Source: Dipteris shenzhenensis
Taxonomy: Eukaryota > Polypodiophyta > Polypodiopsida > Gleicheniales
DNA length: 64,000 nucleotides
Strand: one strand, 5' to 3'
Assembly (NCBI GenBank): GCA_047967505.1
Contig: CM106538.1
Below the pieces are notes generated by a model. That model had not been told where the DNA came from. It made no database searches and was given only the letters and a program-made list of their open reading frames with translations. The translations under genes and the position numbers were made by a program. This document shows positions 11,100 through 21,850 of the stretch, one piece after another. Every line of letters starts with the position of its first letter. Position 1 is the stretch's first letter.

Positions 11100-11562
11100 T
11101 TTCTAGGCCTTTGCATACCCATATGGTCTTTGTCTTGTGAATGAAGACTGATTTGAACAAATAAATAAATATAATGGAGGGCATGAATATCTGATCTCAT
11201 CTTCATTCTAAATGCATCTATAGAGAATGGATTAGGAAGAGGTCATTGTGGACTATCAAAGTTAGGGAGAGGAATAGGACGTAGGCTTCCATATGCGCCT
11301 TCTCTTCGAGGAACTTGGTAACATGAATTATAGAAAAAAATACTAGACTTTGTCAAGGAGGCAGCACTTCGTCCTGAGAACATTAATTCCAAAATATTTG
11401 AATGGAAAGCTTGAAATATTCTCGTGAGACTATCCAGAGGCTGGGTTTCAACTTTGGTAGAGGGAAAGATATCTACATAGAAAGCAAAGAAAGATGTTAA
11501 TGGGCCACTACTTAATATAATTAGTAAGTATATATGAGGTATATATCGAAAATGGTTGGAGT
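11100..11562. other. Unassigned stretch before MITE 1
   Basis: No gene supported. AATTAGTAAGTATAT recurs at about 11008 and 11518, each followed by a similar ATATGTC/ATATCGAAAATGG(T) stretch, suggesting an old local duplication. Confidence 0.35.
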
Positions 11563-11808
11563 CTCGGGGGGTTCACTATGTATAAACCCTCAATATCACG
11601 TGCGTTCAAGGCCTATTTGTAAAATCCCTTATTTGTAATTTTTCCATTAATAAAATGTACCCTTTTTCTATACAAATCTGTAAATTTTTTCCAAATTCAT
11701 TTTAAAAACTTCCTTATGTATATTAATTTCTGTAAATTTTAAATATTAAAAATATCCTTCTGTTGAACTCACGTGATAGGGTTACATATGATGAATGACC
11801 CCCCCGAG
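11563..11808 (+). mobile_element. MITE copy 1 (hAT-like), TSD GTTGGAGT
   Basis: 246 bp with imperfect terminal inverted repeats of about 45 bp beginning CTCGGGGGG and ending CCCCCCGAG. It is flanked by identical 8-bp duplications GTTGGAGT (11555-11562 and 11809-11816). The interior is AT-rich with no coding capacity. The 8-bp duplication fits hAT-type transposition; no autonomous partner is visible. Confidence 0.9.
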
Positions 11809-11816
11809 GTTGGAGT

Positions 11817-12672
11817 TAATGGGGATAGTTGGGATAGTTTGGGGAGACTCCAGGGAGGAGTTTGGGGTGCTAGGGACACTTTTGGAAAATTTCAATTTTT
11901 TGGAGGGAAAAAAAGTCGCGGATTTGGGAGCCTACCAAGAGAGCCTAGGAAGGCCATCGAAAAGTGAAAGGGGGGAGTAAATGCAGGAGAAGGAGGTGAA
12001 GTGATGAACAGGACAGGAGAGGAGGTGAAGAACCCCCTTTTCCAAAAAAAAAAATCTCAAGAGGTGGTGGGGGCAAGAGAGAGGCAAGTGGAAGCCTAGT
12101 GGGGACCAAGGAGGACTCTCCACCGATAAGAGGCCAATATGGAATCCTCCATTCTTTTAATGCCCAAGCCTTCCCATTGGTTGGTTTGCTAATCACAAAT
12201 CTTAAGGGACTAATCCAAGAGGCTCTTTTTGAGTCCAAAATTCCCCGTACCCCTAAACACACAGAGCACTTATTTTCCTCCAATGCAGAAAATTAGAATA
12301 GCTTCAGCGGCTCTTTTCTATAGAGCAAACTAATAAAACACCCAATCACGTAGAGCTCCTGTTTTGTTTCCTATTTTTTGAGTCCAAAATTTTCCTAATG
12401 GAAGCGCATTTGCCTTCGTACCCCTAAACACACAGAGTGCTTATTTTCCTCTAATGCAGAAAATTAGAAAAGCTTCAGCGGCTCTTTTCTATAGAGCAAA
12501 CTAATGAAACACCCAATCACGCAGAGCTCCTGTTTCATTTTCATGCACGAACCCGACTACCAAAACTCCACAACATTGTACAAAGCAGACTACTTAGAAC
12601 AACACCTACCGAATCCATGGTTCATTTATAGAGCCAGCTACCGAAATCCCCACAAACCCACGATGTATTCCT
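11817..12672. other. Sequence between two inverted MITEs, with a tandem duplication
   Basis: No gene recognised. At 12231-12379 and 12380-12550 a block is directly duplicated: it contains CCCTAAACACACAGAG, TGCAGAAAATTAGAA and CTTCAGCGGCTCTTTTC. The second copy has about 20 extra bases near its start. A 112-codon minus frame across 11945-12283 is proline/leucine-rich and lacks conserved motifs. Confidence 0.55.
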
Positions 12673-12918
12673 CTCGGGGGGGTCACTCATCATATGTAAC
12701 CCTATCACGTGAGTTCAACAGAAGGATATTTTTTATTTCTAAAATTTACAGAAATATATATACATAAGGGACTATTTAAAATAGTTTTGGAAAAAATTTA
12801 CAGATTTGTATAGAAAAGGGGTACATCTTATAAATGAAAAATTTACAGATAAGGGATTTTAGAAATATGCCTTGAACGCACGTGGTATAGAGGGTTTATA
12901 CATAGTGACCCCCCCGAG
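12673..12918 (-). mobile_element. MITE copy 2 (hAT-like), TSD GTATTCCT
   Basis: Same 246-bp family as copy 1 in the opposite orientation, with CTCGGGGGGG...CCCCCCCGAG ends. Perfect 8-bp duplications GTATTCCT lie at 12665-12672 and 12919-12926. Two independent duplications show two separate insertions rather than one foldback element. Confidence 0.9.
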
Positions 12919-12979
12919 GTATTCCTACTCATTCTCTTCCTCAACACGTCCAAAACAGAAGCACATCTGCTTCCCTAAC

Positions 12980-13100
12980 GAGACGCAAGCATGTAGACAC
13001 CAAAGCACCTCCCTAATTATTCTATCAGCAAAAAATCGAAGACGCAAGCATGCAGACACCCACGCACCTCTCTAACGATTCGATCAACAAAAAATCGACC
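12980..13100. repeat. 60-bp tandem duplication
   Basis: Two adjacent units starting GACGCAAGCATG(T/C)AGACACC and ending CAGCAAAAAATCGA / CAACAAAAAATCGA, about 60 bp apart, with roughly ten substitutions. No coding function is evident. Confidence 0.7.
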
Positions 13101-13962
13101 TTCAGAGTCAGCCATTTCTGTGTCGAAATCTGCGTAGCAAGAGTCACACAACGCATACACAATCATCGCAATCCTGCAAGTAAACAAATCATGCACACAC
13201 CTCTTTATATACAATCAAATAACACCTCATACAATGCATGTTCTAGATCGAGTCAGGGCAGATAAAAATGATCTACCTGACCCGATCGCCCCCTCCATCA
13301 CTATCCGATTGTGTGGAGAGATGCAAGCCAAGAATGGCTTTCCCCCTCCAAAAATCAGTCCTACAATAACTAAAAACGAAACGCAGTAAGTATGGACATC
13401 CATCACGATTTTTGCCTTCTCCACGCCGCGAACAGGCTCGCGAACAGGCAAAGAACTCTCCACCATTGCCAAAGAGCTCGCACAAAAGGTCAACCAGCAA
13501 GATCGTCGAGCAGGGAAAGGGAGGTGCATTCACTACCTCTACATAACAACAAAACAAAGACCCCTAATCCTATGCTATAACCTAAACTAACCACTAACCT
13601 AGGTATTACGAACCACTAACCTAGGTATTACGTTTGGTCAATTTGACCAAACGTTAACTACAAAACCGGATGGCCCGCATTAGGGTCCAACGAGTCCAAT
13701 AACCACTAAGGACCCTTGCAGGGCCAAAAAGAAATGGCAAAAACACTTCTTAGTAATAAACAATTGCTAGGGTTTTGAGGGAAAAATGGGTCTAATGGAC
13801 AACGATAAAAGAAGTGGGACATGCTCTATATACGCCATTTTATAGATAACAAAGCATACTATATAGGGAATGAAACGCCACTTCCTGGATAACAACAAAA
13901 TACATATTGAATTCCATTAGTTAAAACTGTTAATTTCTTTTAGTCACCATATCATTTCCTAT
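13101..13962. other. Region 3' of the 441-codon gene
   Basis: No supported gene. A GAACCACTAACCTAGGTATTACG phrase is duplicated at about 13585-13632. The minus-strand 3' UTR and polyadenylation site of the next gene should lie within its last few hundred bases, but no clear signal was identified. Confidence 0.35.
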
Positions 13963-15288
13963 TTATGAGTAGCAAAATTTTCTATAGCATTCTGAATTTG
14001 TATGTAATAAACAGTCAAAATTTCCTTCGGCTATACTCGCAAAGGAAGTCTCAGAATACCTTCTGCTTGAAGAAGATTTCGCAGTGATATAGGCTAAGAA
14101 ATTCTTGTCGTGCGACTTTGCTTCCTCTGGCCGAAGTTGCGGGCTTTCATCTGAGCTGTACTCACAATCAGCTGATCCACTAGCATTAAGGGACGCAGGA
14201 AAGCTATGCAAATGCCTCCTGCGTGAAGGAAGTTTTGCCGTGACATAGGCAGAAAAACTATCCGAATACCTCCTGCGTGACGGAGAATTTCTCGTCACAT
14301 AAACAGAAAAACTCTCCGAATGCCTCCTGCGTGATGGAGCGTCTGCTTGCTCCAGAAATCGAGTTTCATCTCGACCATATCGGAGCTCGTCGGATTCGCC
14401 TTCCTTCATTGGGGCAGAAAAACTTTCCGAGTTTCTCCTAGTGCGTCCACTACCTTTTGCCGGTAAATTATCCGAGCTTCTCCTAGTGATGTAGGAAGAG
14501 AAGTTTTCCGAATGTCGCCGGCGTGACTGAGATTTTGCTTGCAGTGGAGCTTGCGAAGTATATTGAGGGAGTTGGTGATGACCGTTTTCGACTACTCCAT
14601 TTGCTTTCGAATCTGGATCAATGCTGACTCTCGAGAACTTGTGGAAGAGTTTCTCAACCGCAGATAATGGCCATTTGAAACTAGACTTTCTAGACTTTGG
14701 CTGCAAGGGCTCTTCTGCGGAAAACGAACTACCGTCTGTCTGCGGACTCGGCCTACCCTCAAAATTCATGCGGGCAGTTTGAGTGCATAATTTCACAGAA
14801 TTGCGATGACGGGAGTTTCCGGGACCTGACTTATCTGAGGGAGAGCGGTCGGTTGCCTGCGGTTGCAACTTATTCGGAGGAGGCCTAAGATCGGATTGTG
14901 ATGAAGCTCCTTCTTGGACTCTTCGCATAAATCGGGCCATCTGTTTCGTCAGACCTTGGATGTCGAATTCATCATAAAGAGTCATTTGAGGATTGCTTGC
15001 TGACTTAGATGACAAATTGTTACTGTACTCTCTCATCGCCTCAAGTTTGAATCGGGATTCGGATCTGTTTGCGACACGATCTCGGGGAACAGGTCTACTC
15101 TCGACAATGTTATTCAATAGAACTGCATCCGCTCTGCGCTGGAACCACGCCCATGCTGCTGCCTTTCTATGTGCTTCTGTATCCTCGTTCCGGCCTCGAG
15201 CAGAAAATGATGCTGATGGATTTCGGAAGCTGAGAGAAATCCAGTGGAAGCTATTTCTGCTTTTGTTTTTGCTATGAAAGATGCTCAT
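13963..15288 (-). CDS. Uncharacterised 441-aa plant protein with Arg/Ser repeats
   Basis: A long intronless frame from an ATG at 15288 to a stop at 13963, with more G+C than its surroundings. Residues about 35-55 contain EAHRKAAAWAWFQRR, a short Trp motif I associate with uncharacterised plant proteins. Around 105-125 is a predicted helix (YDEFDIQGLTKQMARFMRRV). Residues about 255-430 hold six degenerate units around (S/T)RR(R)xSESFSxYVT; each RRxS core resembles a basophilic-kinase phosphorylation site. There is no signal peptide, membrane segment or enzyme motif. Most of the chain looks disordered. Function unknown; a phospho-regulated scaffold or cytoskeleton-associated role is only a guess. 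It sits alone between repeats, and is the best single-copy host gene here. Confidence 0.75.
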   Translation of the reverse strand: MSIFHSKNKSRNSFHWISLSFRNPSASFSARGRNEDTEAHRKAAAWAWFQRRADAVLLNNIVESRPVPRDRVANRSESRFKLEAMREYSNNLSSKSASNPQMTLYDEFDIQGLTKQMARFMRRVQEGASSQSDLRPPPNKLQPQATDRSPSDKSGPGNSRHRNSVKLCTQTARMNFEGRPSPQTDGSSFSAEEPLQPKSRKSSFKWPLSAVEKLFHKFSRVSIDPDSKANGVVENGHHQLPQYTSQAPLQAKSQSRRRHSENFSSYITRRSSDNLPAKGSGRTRRNSESFSAPMKEGESDELRYGRDETRFLEQADAPSRRRHSESFSVYVTRNSPSRRRYSDSFSAYVTAKLPSRRRHLHSFPASLNASGSADCEYSSDESPQLRPEEAKSHDKNFLAYITAKSSSSRRYSETSFASIAEGNFDCLLHTNSECYRKFCYS

Positions 15289-15930
15289 TCTCAGATGCTT
15301 CTGGAGAAAGGGCGGACGGAAGAGCGTTTAGGAAGGTTACGTACGAACGAAGGCTGCACAGGGACCAGACGTAGCAGCTGGGATCTGAGGGCTCAAAGAC
15401 GAAAATGAGCTATGCGGCTGAAGCTGGCAGCTAAGGACTCAGTTTAAGCACCTAGCTGGGTGCGCAGATCTGAGACGCGGTGGACGCAAATCAGCTAGCT
15501 AACTGTGTGAGCGAGTGCTTGGTGGTGACTGTCCTGAATACCGTTGTCAACTGTGGCGGCATGCACAGACGTGAGAGTGAGTCGTGACATGTCTGGTGCA
15601 GATCAGATTGGGCATGGAATTGGAGAAGCACATGATATAGTTGCTACTGCGAGAGATTTCAATATGCAGACGCATACACGGACGTAATTACGACATGTGG
15701 TGTTGCAGATGAGGTGAGGGAGGGCAGCAAACAAGGAGCAAGAGGCAATCAATCAGGAAGCGAGACAAGGAAAGCAGAGGCGAACAACAAAGGAAGCGCA
15801 GATTCAGGGACGTACGTTCCATAAAAATCTCATCAAAGAACATGACATCAAGAACGGCTTGTAACGTTGATCTTATACAAGCCTTTGTACACCTTTCGAC
15901 GTGGTTCTTCTTATGGCCTCCCACTCTTGG
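15289..15930 (-). promoter_or_regulatory. Probable 5' UTR/promoter region of the 441-aa gene
   Basis: The region upstream of the minus-strand ATG is relatively GC-rich and non-repetitive. No clear TATA box was located. The 78-codon minus frame at 15688-15924 lacks recognisable features and is not called. Confidence 0.3.
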
Positions 15931-17128
15931 CCTTCCTCCTCTCGTCGTTAGGATCTTTTCATTTCGACGCTTTTCATGAGGGGCGTTTCACACCAAGTCC
16001 ATTATAATCTCACCTTCCTCTCATATCCTCCCAAAAATGCTCCAATTGCTCAAATCTACTTGCCTCATCCCCTTCATATAATAGAAAGGTCCCCCCCCCC
16101 CCCCACATGGTGCATGGGCATTTTGGGTACACCAAGAGTTAAAGCCATGCATTGAGCACTCAAATAGTGGCTTCATCCGGAGCTTATTCTTTCCTCCCAA
16201 TAATCATGATACGTTCAAATTTCAAGTCATGAGCAAATACATGTAAGTAAAACTTCAAGGATAGGTCCCACATCCTTCAAGTGCAAAACTTCAAACTCTC
16301 TCTCTAATTAGAGGCACCACTTTAGATGATGGGTCTTAAACATGGCACCTACTTTCAATCCTCACTCTTATTGCAACAATTTGTTGCCTAGATTTTCCAA
16401 GTCGGGCCAAAACATGATTGGATGTAGCCATTTTCCATAACTTATGCATTGCTCAACAGGAGTTGATAAAACCCTAGTATAAGCTAATCTACACATGCCA
16501 AAGTTGAATATGATGGAGAATCCCGTAGGATAGAATAGATGCATCTTGAAAGAAGTGTGAGAGCACAATGAAAACAAAATGGTAGTTCTCTAATATGGAT
16601 TGTGAGAGAGAGGACTCTCTCTTATAGAAAGGGGGAGAAGGTAATACCTTCCCTACATAAGTGACAATCAGCCCCTACATCATTGGGAATTAGTCCCTAC
16701 ATCAGTGGGACCAGCCTAAATCAAAGGAACCTCCCATGTGGGGGCCTTTGGCTTACATCATCACTTAGGTCACACACTAGACACATCATAGCACTTGATG
16801 TGCCTTTACAACACACAAACACACACATGTGACTCACCTAGATGCACACATGCACCATAGAGCAAGCCCTTGATCATACTTATCCCAACATATGAGACCA
16901 AATAATTACATAATTTTATTCTTGAATGAGATCATTGAAACACATTATTCAATATTTTTGGGCTTTCTCGCTTCGTTTGGACTTTCTTTCCAAAATGGTC
17001 GCCTCCACTCAATGGCACTTAGTGTATTCCAAAATTTAAGAAAATTTACAAAACTACATGGATACCTCCACACAAATAGGCCTAATAAAGCTAAATTTCA
17101 CCAAAGTTATAAGTGGTGACCTCCACTT
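15931..17128. other. Unassigned stretch
   Basis: No gene supported. It holds a run of about 15 C at 16089 and two CCCCTACATCA(T/G)TGGGA(A/C) units near 16672-16710. Open frames are short and lack motifs. Confidence 0.4.
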
Positions 17129-17375
17129 TGTTGAGAGACCATGCTCAACATCATGTGATTACATGTGCATAACACTAACACATATAGAGTGCTATAAAGG
17201 AAAGGGTTTGATGCCCTAACCCTAACCCTAAATGGGTTTGTATATATTCTACATTTTCAACTAAATCTAGTGTACAGTTAGTCATTTGTGGTGTGCTCTC
17301 TTGCTATTCCCTCTCTTCTCATCTCCACTCTTCTCCTCTCCCCTCTTCATATTTTGTAATGGTATCAAAGCTCCC
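17129..17375 (+). repeat. Possible LTR remnant with PBS-like end
   Basis: The segment starts TGTTGAGAGACC, contains a short CCCTAACCCTAACCCTAAA run at 17213-17231 and a TATATATTC box, then becomes CT-rich. It is followed by TGGTATCAAAGC at about 17360, close to the tRNA-Met primer site with one change. No matching second LTR or TG...CA end was found, so this is tentative. Confidence 0.35.
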
Positions 17376-17780
17376 TTGCTTTCCGTTGAGGCATTGCGAT
17401 CCTTGAGAGCATGAGAGAGATTGAGAGCGAGCGAGTGTTGTTTCACTTCCGTTGAGTGATAGAGAAATTTCCGTTCATTGCATTTCTTCTTGAGTTGAGA
17501 AAATTTCGTCCATTTTCCTTAAGAGATTTTCGTTCAGCTCTTTGAGACACTACAAGGCATAGGGCAGGTGTTGACAAACACCAAAAGTTACAATAAGTCT
17601 GAGATAAGTTACACAAAAAAATAAGATTCAGTAATTGTAAACTCTCTTAATATTTATAATAGTGTTTAGGAAACACTTTCAAAAGTTACAAGTGGAAGTA
17701 GCAAACTCTCACAATATTTATAAAGGTGTTGAAAACACCAAAAGTTACAATAAGCCTCTCACTAGAAGGCAAATCTATTT

Positions 17781-18215
17781 TCAAGACTCTAGACTAAATT
17801 CAACCCATTCAAGAGCTGAGCTCATCTCATCCTCATCGATGTAGTTAAAATTATAGAAGAGAAGTAAGGATTGATGAATTTTCTCCTGCATAACACTTTG
17901 TTTATTTCGAATGGCTTGCACTTCTTGGGGTGGAAATCTTCCATAATGAGCCACACGTGAAGATATCTCACTTTGAAAGTCTATCAACTCTCTCCTATAT
18001 GACTGAAATTTGTCTATTTCACTAGTAGCCATACTTATTTTTCTTTTCTCTTCCTTCTCTAAGCCCTTCTGACAAGCAAAGTCATCCTTCTTGTACTGGG
18101 TTAATGGAGCTGGATTTCGGTTTCTCTCCTCTCTCTTTCCTTGGTTCTCGGCAATCCATACTTTGATGCTGCTAATGGCTTGCTCGACGGAATCGATTAC
18201 CTTAAAAAGATCCAT
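17781..18215 (-). CDS. Uncharacterised 144-aa helical protein
   Basis: The frame starts MDLFKVIDSVEQAISSIKVW at 18215. It is mostly charged and helical, with a basic stretch (KREERNRN) and a C-terminal block SYRRELIDFQSEIS ... LLLFYNFNYIDEDEMSSALEW. A broken, head-to-head paralogue at 19127-19712 preserves the N-terminal helix (MDVLGIV ... SLKQWVADQ) and the C-terminal FLHCNYVDDMEVESVEYW block. That conservation between copies is the main reason to call it a gene. No family, catalytic motif, signal peptide or membrane segment is recognised. An intron or further exon is possible. Confidence 0.55.
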   Translation of the reverse strand: MDLFKVIDSVEQAISSIKVWIAENQGKREERNRNPAPLTQYKKDDFACQKGLEKEEKRKISMATSEIDKFQSYRRELIDFQSEISSRVAHYGRFPPQEVQAIRNKQSVMQEKIHQSLLLFYNFNYIDEDEMSSALEWVEFSLES

Positions 18216-19126
18216 AAAAATGAGAGGAGGAAGGTAACGAGAGTGAGGAAGGTAACTAGAGGAGGTAAGGCAAGATGAAAGGAGTATGCTTGAGGAGAGG
18301 AGGTAAGGCTACGGGCAAGATGGAAGGAGCAAGCTTGAGGAGAGGAGTAAGGTAAGAAGAGCAAAGTGGAAAAAGTGTTTGCTACGGGCGAGATATAGAA
18401 GACGAATGACTACTAAGGGATTTATAGAACTGCAGACTCATAATGTGAGATGAAAGATTTAGAATAAAGAATTGGTAGAGGCTGAGATGACTAGATTATC
18501 TGAAGTAACAGATGCAAGACCATAATGCGAGACATGTGAGACATGTAAGGCAGTGAGTACATTGAAATCTATAAAATGAAATGATGGGATGCAAGACCGT
18601 AATGCGACACATGTGAGACATGTAAGACAGTGATCAGTACATTGAAATCTATAAAATAAAATGATGGAACACAAGAATGATATAATTATTAGAATCTCAT
18701 CATGAGATATTTTTTTAATATAATAAGTTAGACTTGCTGATGCAAAACCGTAATGTGAGACATGTGAAATGATAGATTTTGAGTACATTGAAATCTATAA
18801 AATAAAGTGATGGAACACAAGAATGATATAATTATTACATTCTCATTCTAAGATATTTATTATATATAATAAGTTAGACTTCCAAAAAAGTAAAACCAAT
18901 TTAATAAATTTAGAGAGGTGAGTTGCCCATTGAGTGAAGTAAAAAATAAAAGACCGGAAATGTGAGAGACACATGAGATGATAGATTTTGAATCGGTTTA
19001 AATCTATGAAATAAAGTGATTGAAGACAAGAATAATATAATCAGAATCCCTTCTTTCGTCCATCCTAGTCCTTCTACAAGCACATTCTTCATTTATCACT
19101 CTTAATTTATCATCTCTCCATCCACC
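18216..19126. repeat. Tandem repeats between head-to-head paralogues
   Basis: At 18225-18360 a GGAGGTAAGGC...AAGATGGAAGGAGCA(A)GCTTGAGGAGAGGAG unit is repeated. From 18507 to about 19050 a unit containing ATGCAAGACCGTAATGCGA, ACATGTGA and GTACATTGAAATCTATAAAATAAA occurs four times, with spacing about 80, 150 and 205 bp. The region is the shared upstream sequence of both paralogues and may contain their promoters. Confidence 0.7.
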
Positions 19127-19712
19127 ATGGATGTCCTTGGCATCGTTGGAGACATGGAGTCTGGAATCGACAGTCTCAAACAATGGGTTGCTGACCAAGG
19201 AGCAAGGAGAGATGCAAGAATTCGACAAGGCTCTCCACTGATACGGATAGAGAGATGCACAGAAGCGGACAAAGAGGGAGGAGACTCAAAAGATAGCAGA
19301 GAGTGAAAGACTTATACAATGTATTATAAAAGCATGACAAGATCTCTTGGACTTCTTAAGCAACCTACATTATCGAAGCACTCGGTATGGCTGATTTGAT
19401 TGGGATGCTGAAAGAACAATAAAGGCCTCCCAAAGAGATTATAAAGAAACAATCTGTGACTGTTTGAATTTCTTCCTTCATTGTAATTATGTTGATGATA
19501 TGGAAGTGGAGTCCGTGGAATATTGGATTGTTGAGAAGATAAGAGATACTAATGATGAGATCTTCTAGTGTGATCTCGGCCTCTGTGGCCTGTCCATCAT
19601 GATTGCTTGAATTTCTTCCTTCATTGTAATTATGTTGAGGATATGGACGTGGAGTCTAAGGAAGATTGGATTGTTGAGAAGATAAGAGATACTAATTATG
19701 AGATCTTCTAGT
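19127..19712 (+). pseudogene. Broken paralogue of the 144-aa gene, with internal duplication
   Basis: It starts CCACCATGG at 19127 with MDVLGIVGDMESGIDSLKQW, matching the start of the 17781-18215 protein. The frame stops after about 60 codons (TGA after DSKDSRE). Matching C-terminal sequence (CLNFFLHCNYVDDMEVESVEYW, ending at TAG near 19569) follows in another frame. A segment of about 137 bp (19470-19605) is then tandemly repeated at 19606-19740 with few changes. The stop, frame change and duplication make it a likely pseudogene; splicing could remove some of the damage. Confidence 0.6.
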
Positions 19713-19795
19713 GTGATCTTGGCTTCTATGGCTTGTAATAGTTTTGTATTCTCTGCAACAAGTGTGGTAGGGCTGAGCAGATCATATTAGAATTA

Positions 19796-20775
19796 CTAAT
19801 ACAATTTATGTTTTAGAATTGCTAATACAATAATAATACAATCTAACTTGAGAGCAATCGTACCTTTTCCTTTTGCTAGACATTTTGCATCATTGCCGAC
19901 TGCTACCAAGATGTCATTCCCTACCGGCTGTAGAGAGGTATACCAATCCTTCCGACTGGTCATGTGGCACGATGCACCACTGTCAATGATCCATGGTTCA
20001 TCCATAGGTACATGAACTGCCTCTATGCAAATGTCCTCAATTGCGACGAACAACTCTACTGGTACTGCCTGCGCATTGTTGCTGGACTCTTTCTTTACTC
20101 CATTCTTCTCATCTGCAATCTTCTTTCGGCACTCATTCTGATTGTGCCCTGCCTTGTTGCAATAGAAGCACTTGATCTTCTTCTTTCTCTTTTTATTATC
20201 AGAAGAAGATGGGTTACCAGAGTCCTTACCCTCACACTGAAATCCTCAAAGTTGAGGGGCGGATTTTTGTTTTGCGTATTCAGCACCGTAACAAGACTGT
20301 CGTACTTTGGTGGGAGAATTCGTATGCACTTTCATGCTAGATTCTCGCTGGTGAAGGTGATGCCAATCGCAGTCATCTGATCGCACAGATTCTTCACCCT
20401 AGTGATGAACTTCTCTACCGCTTCAGACTCAAACTTCTCATTCACAAGTTGAGTCTCCAGATTCTGAATCCGCGTCTGATTCATGGTCTCGTACTGATTT
20501 TTCAAGACCGTCCATGCCTCCACTGTGATGACATGTTGAATTAATGCCATGACGGAATCACTAACACTGTAGATAATAGAACACAGCGCATCTGCATTTC
20601 TTCTTGTCCACGCGAGAATCTCATCCGTAGTTGGTACTATCTGTTGTCCTACATTGGCTGGATCTGGTCTCGCAACCGGCCTCATGTCCACCCCAGTAGC
20701 AGTGTCCCAAAGCTCGTATGCACTTAGGATGATCTTCATCTTGAACTTCCAGAGTGGATAGTTAGAGCCATCCAA
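19796..20775 (-). pseudogene. copia E gag and protease start, broken
   Basis: The gag part (about 147 codons from 20775) contains LDGSNYPLWKFKMKIILSAY and the helical UBN2-type pattern VEAWTVLKNQYETMN ... FITRVKNLCDQM. Near 20150-20190 a CX2CX4HX4C zinc knuckle (CFYCNKAGHNQNEC) lies in a different frame from both neighbours. The protease active-site motif WIIDSGASCHMTS is at about 19950-19990. Frame changes separate these pieces and no ATG precedes the gag block, so no full polyprotein can be made. Confidence 0.85.
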
Positions 20776-20885
20776 CTTTTTGCTTTCGCCGAACGGTGGG
20801 ATTCACAGTCTTGCGGGCTGGGCCATCTCTCACGATCTGCTCGCAAACAGAAAGCACACTACCAAATCTTCTTGCTAGAGTCCAA

Positions 20886-20897
20886 GCTCTGATACCA
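20886..20897 (-). other. Primer-binding site of copia E
   Basis: The + strand reads GCTCTGATACCA, the complement of TGGTATCAGAGC, directly inside the LTR end. Confidence 0.9.
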
Positions 20898-21627
20898 TGT
20901 AAGAAAATAATACAGCGTCTGTGCTCAACAAATAACAGGATCTCGTATGCAAGAGAGAAAACAAGATAGTATGGAGAATCAAAAATTTGATTACTATAGA
21001 ACTGATACAATAGATGGCACTTTCTCCCAACCGTGCGCTCTTGTGAAAGAAGCTTCAATGGCATGCTGGAAATAGTAGAAGACGGAGGCTGGATGCTAAG
21101 GAATCAGGGTTGCTGTAGCCAGTGATGAAATGGGCTTCACGGCCTTGCTCTTATATAGCCACCAGTCGCAGTCAGTTAGGCTCAATTGGGTGACCGACCC
21201 AGTCCGCCCAAAAGGTCGACTAGGGGTCGGTCCCGAAATAGGCCACCAACCATACGATAGAACCAGTGCACAAAATAGACAACTAACCTATGGTCTCCGT
21301 TCGGCTCAGAGCCATTCGGGATCATCTGAGGCTCCAAACGGGCCTTGCAACCCGAGAGTGGGTTGCCCTTGGAAATGCTCCATCTACCCTCAGTGCAGTG
21401 AGTCAAGGGATGCCTTCCTGCACTTGCATGTAGCCTAGTTGGCGGTGTGCCAACTCTATCTGAAGCCGTCCAGCCATCAGGCCACACATGGCCCCCATCT
21501 GGTGTCCAAACCAGGACCTACCGGATAACCGAGCTACTCAAATGCCTTCTCCTCATATGGGGGGCTTACAAGTAGAGTTAGCTGGTTCCCGCATAGTTAC
21601 ACGAGAGTGGAGCATTGATATCTAACA
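20898..21627 (-). repeat. 5' LTR of copia E
   Basis: On the minus strand it starts TGTTAGATATC and ends CTTACA next to the PBS, 730 bp. The other LTR is outside or lost, so no duplication of the target could be checked. Confidence 0.82.
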
Positions 21628-21689
21628 CACACATCATCCTTGTACAGCCTCTTGGCTACTCCCAACACCCAGTTGTCATCATGGCATAA

Positions 21690-21850
21690 TCAACACCTAT
21701 TTCATTAATTTTGGACTTTTTGTGTTGTTTTTGGACGAAGCCCAAAAATCCTTCCCAAATGAAAAATTTACTTTGTGAAAATATCCTTCCCAAAATTAAA
21801 ATTTTACTCTTTGAAAATATTCTTCCCAAATCAAAAGTTCACTTTGTGGC
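21690..21850. repeat. Short tandem units TCCTTCCCAAA...TTACT
   Basis: Three units of about 45 bp containing T(C/T)CTTCCCAAA(T/A)..AAA..TT(T/C)AC(T)..TTTG run into the 180-bp duplication. The phrase ACACCTATTTCATTAATTTTGGAC at the start also occurs at about 59440, so it belongs to a dispersed repeat. Confidence 0.6.

Larger units (their letters stand above)
19796..21627 (-). mobile_element. 5' part of a Ty1/copia element (E), truncated in protease
   Basis: Read on the minus strand: an LTR of 730 bp (21627 to 20898), PBS, gag, zinc knuckle and the start of protease, then loss of similarity near 19800. Integrase, RT and 3' LTR are absent. It is a different copia family from A/B/C: the LTR is twice as long and the gag begins differently (LDGSNYPLWKFKMK). 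Confidence 0.85.

Noticed and set aside
11563-12918. One large foldback element with 246-bp arms
   Set aside because: Each arm has its own perfect 8-bp target duplication, and they differ, so these are two separate MITE insertions.
17213-17231. Telomere-type CCCTAACCCTAACCCTAAA run
   Set aside because: Only about three units, not an interstitial telomere array; probably part of an LTR-like promoter region.
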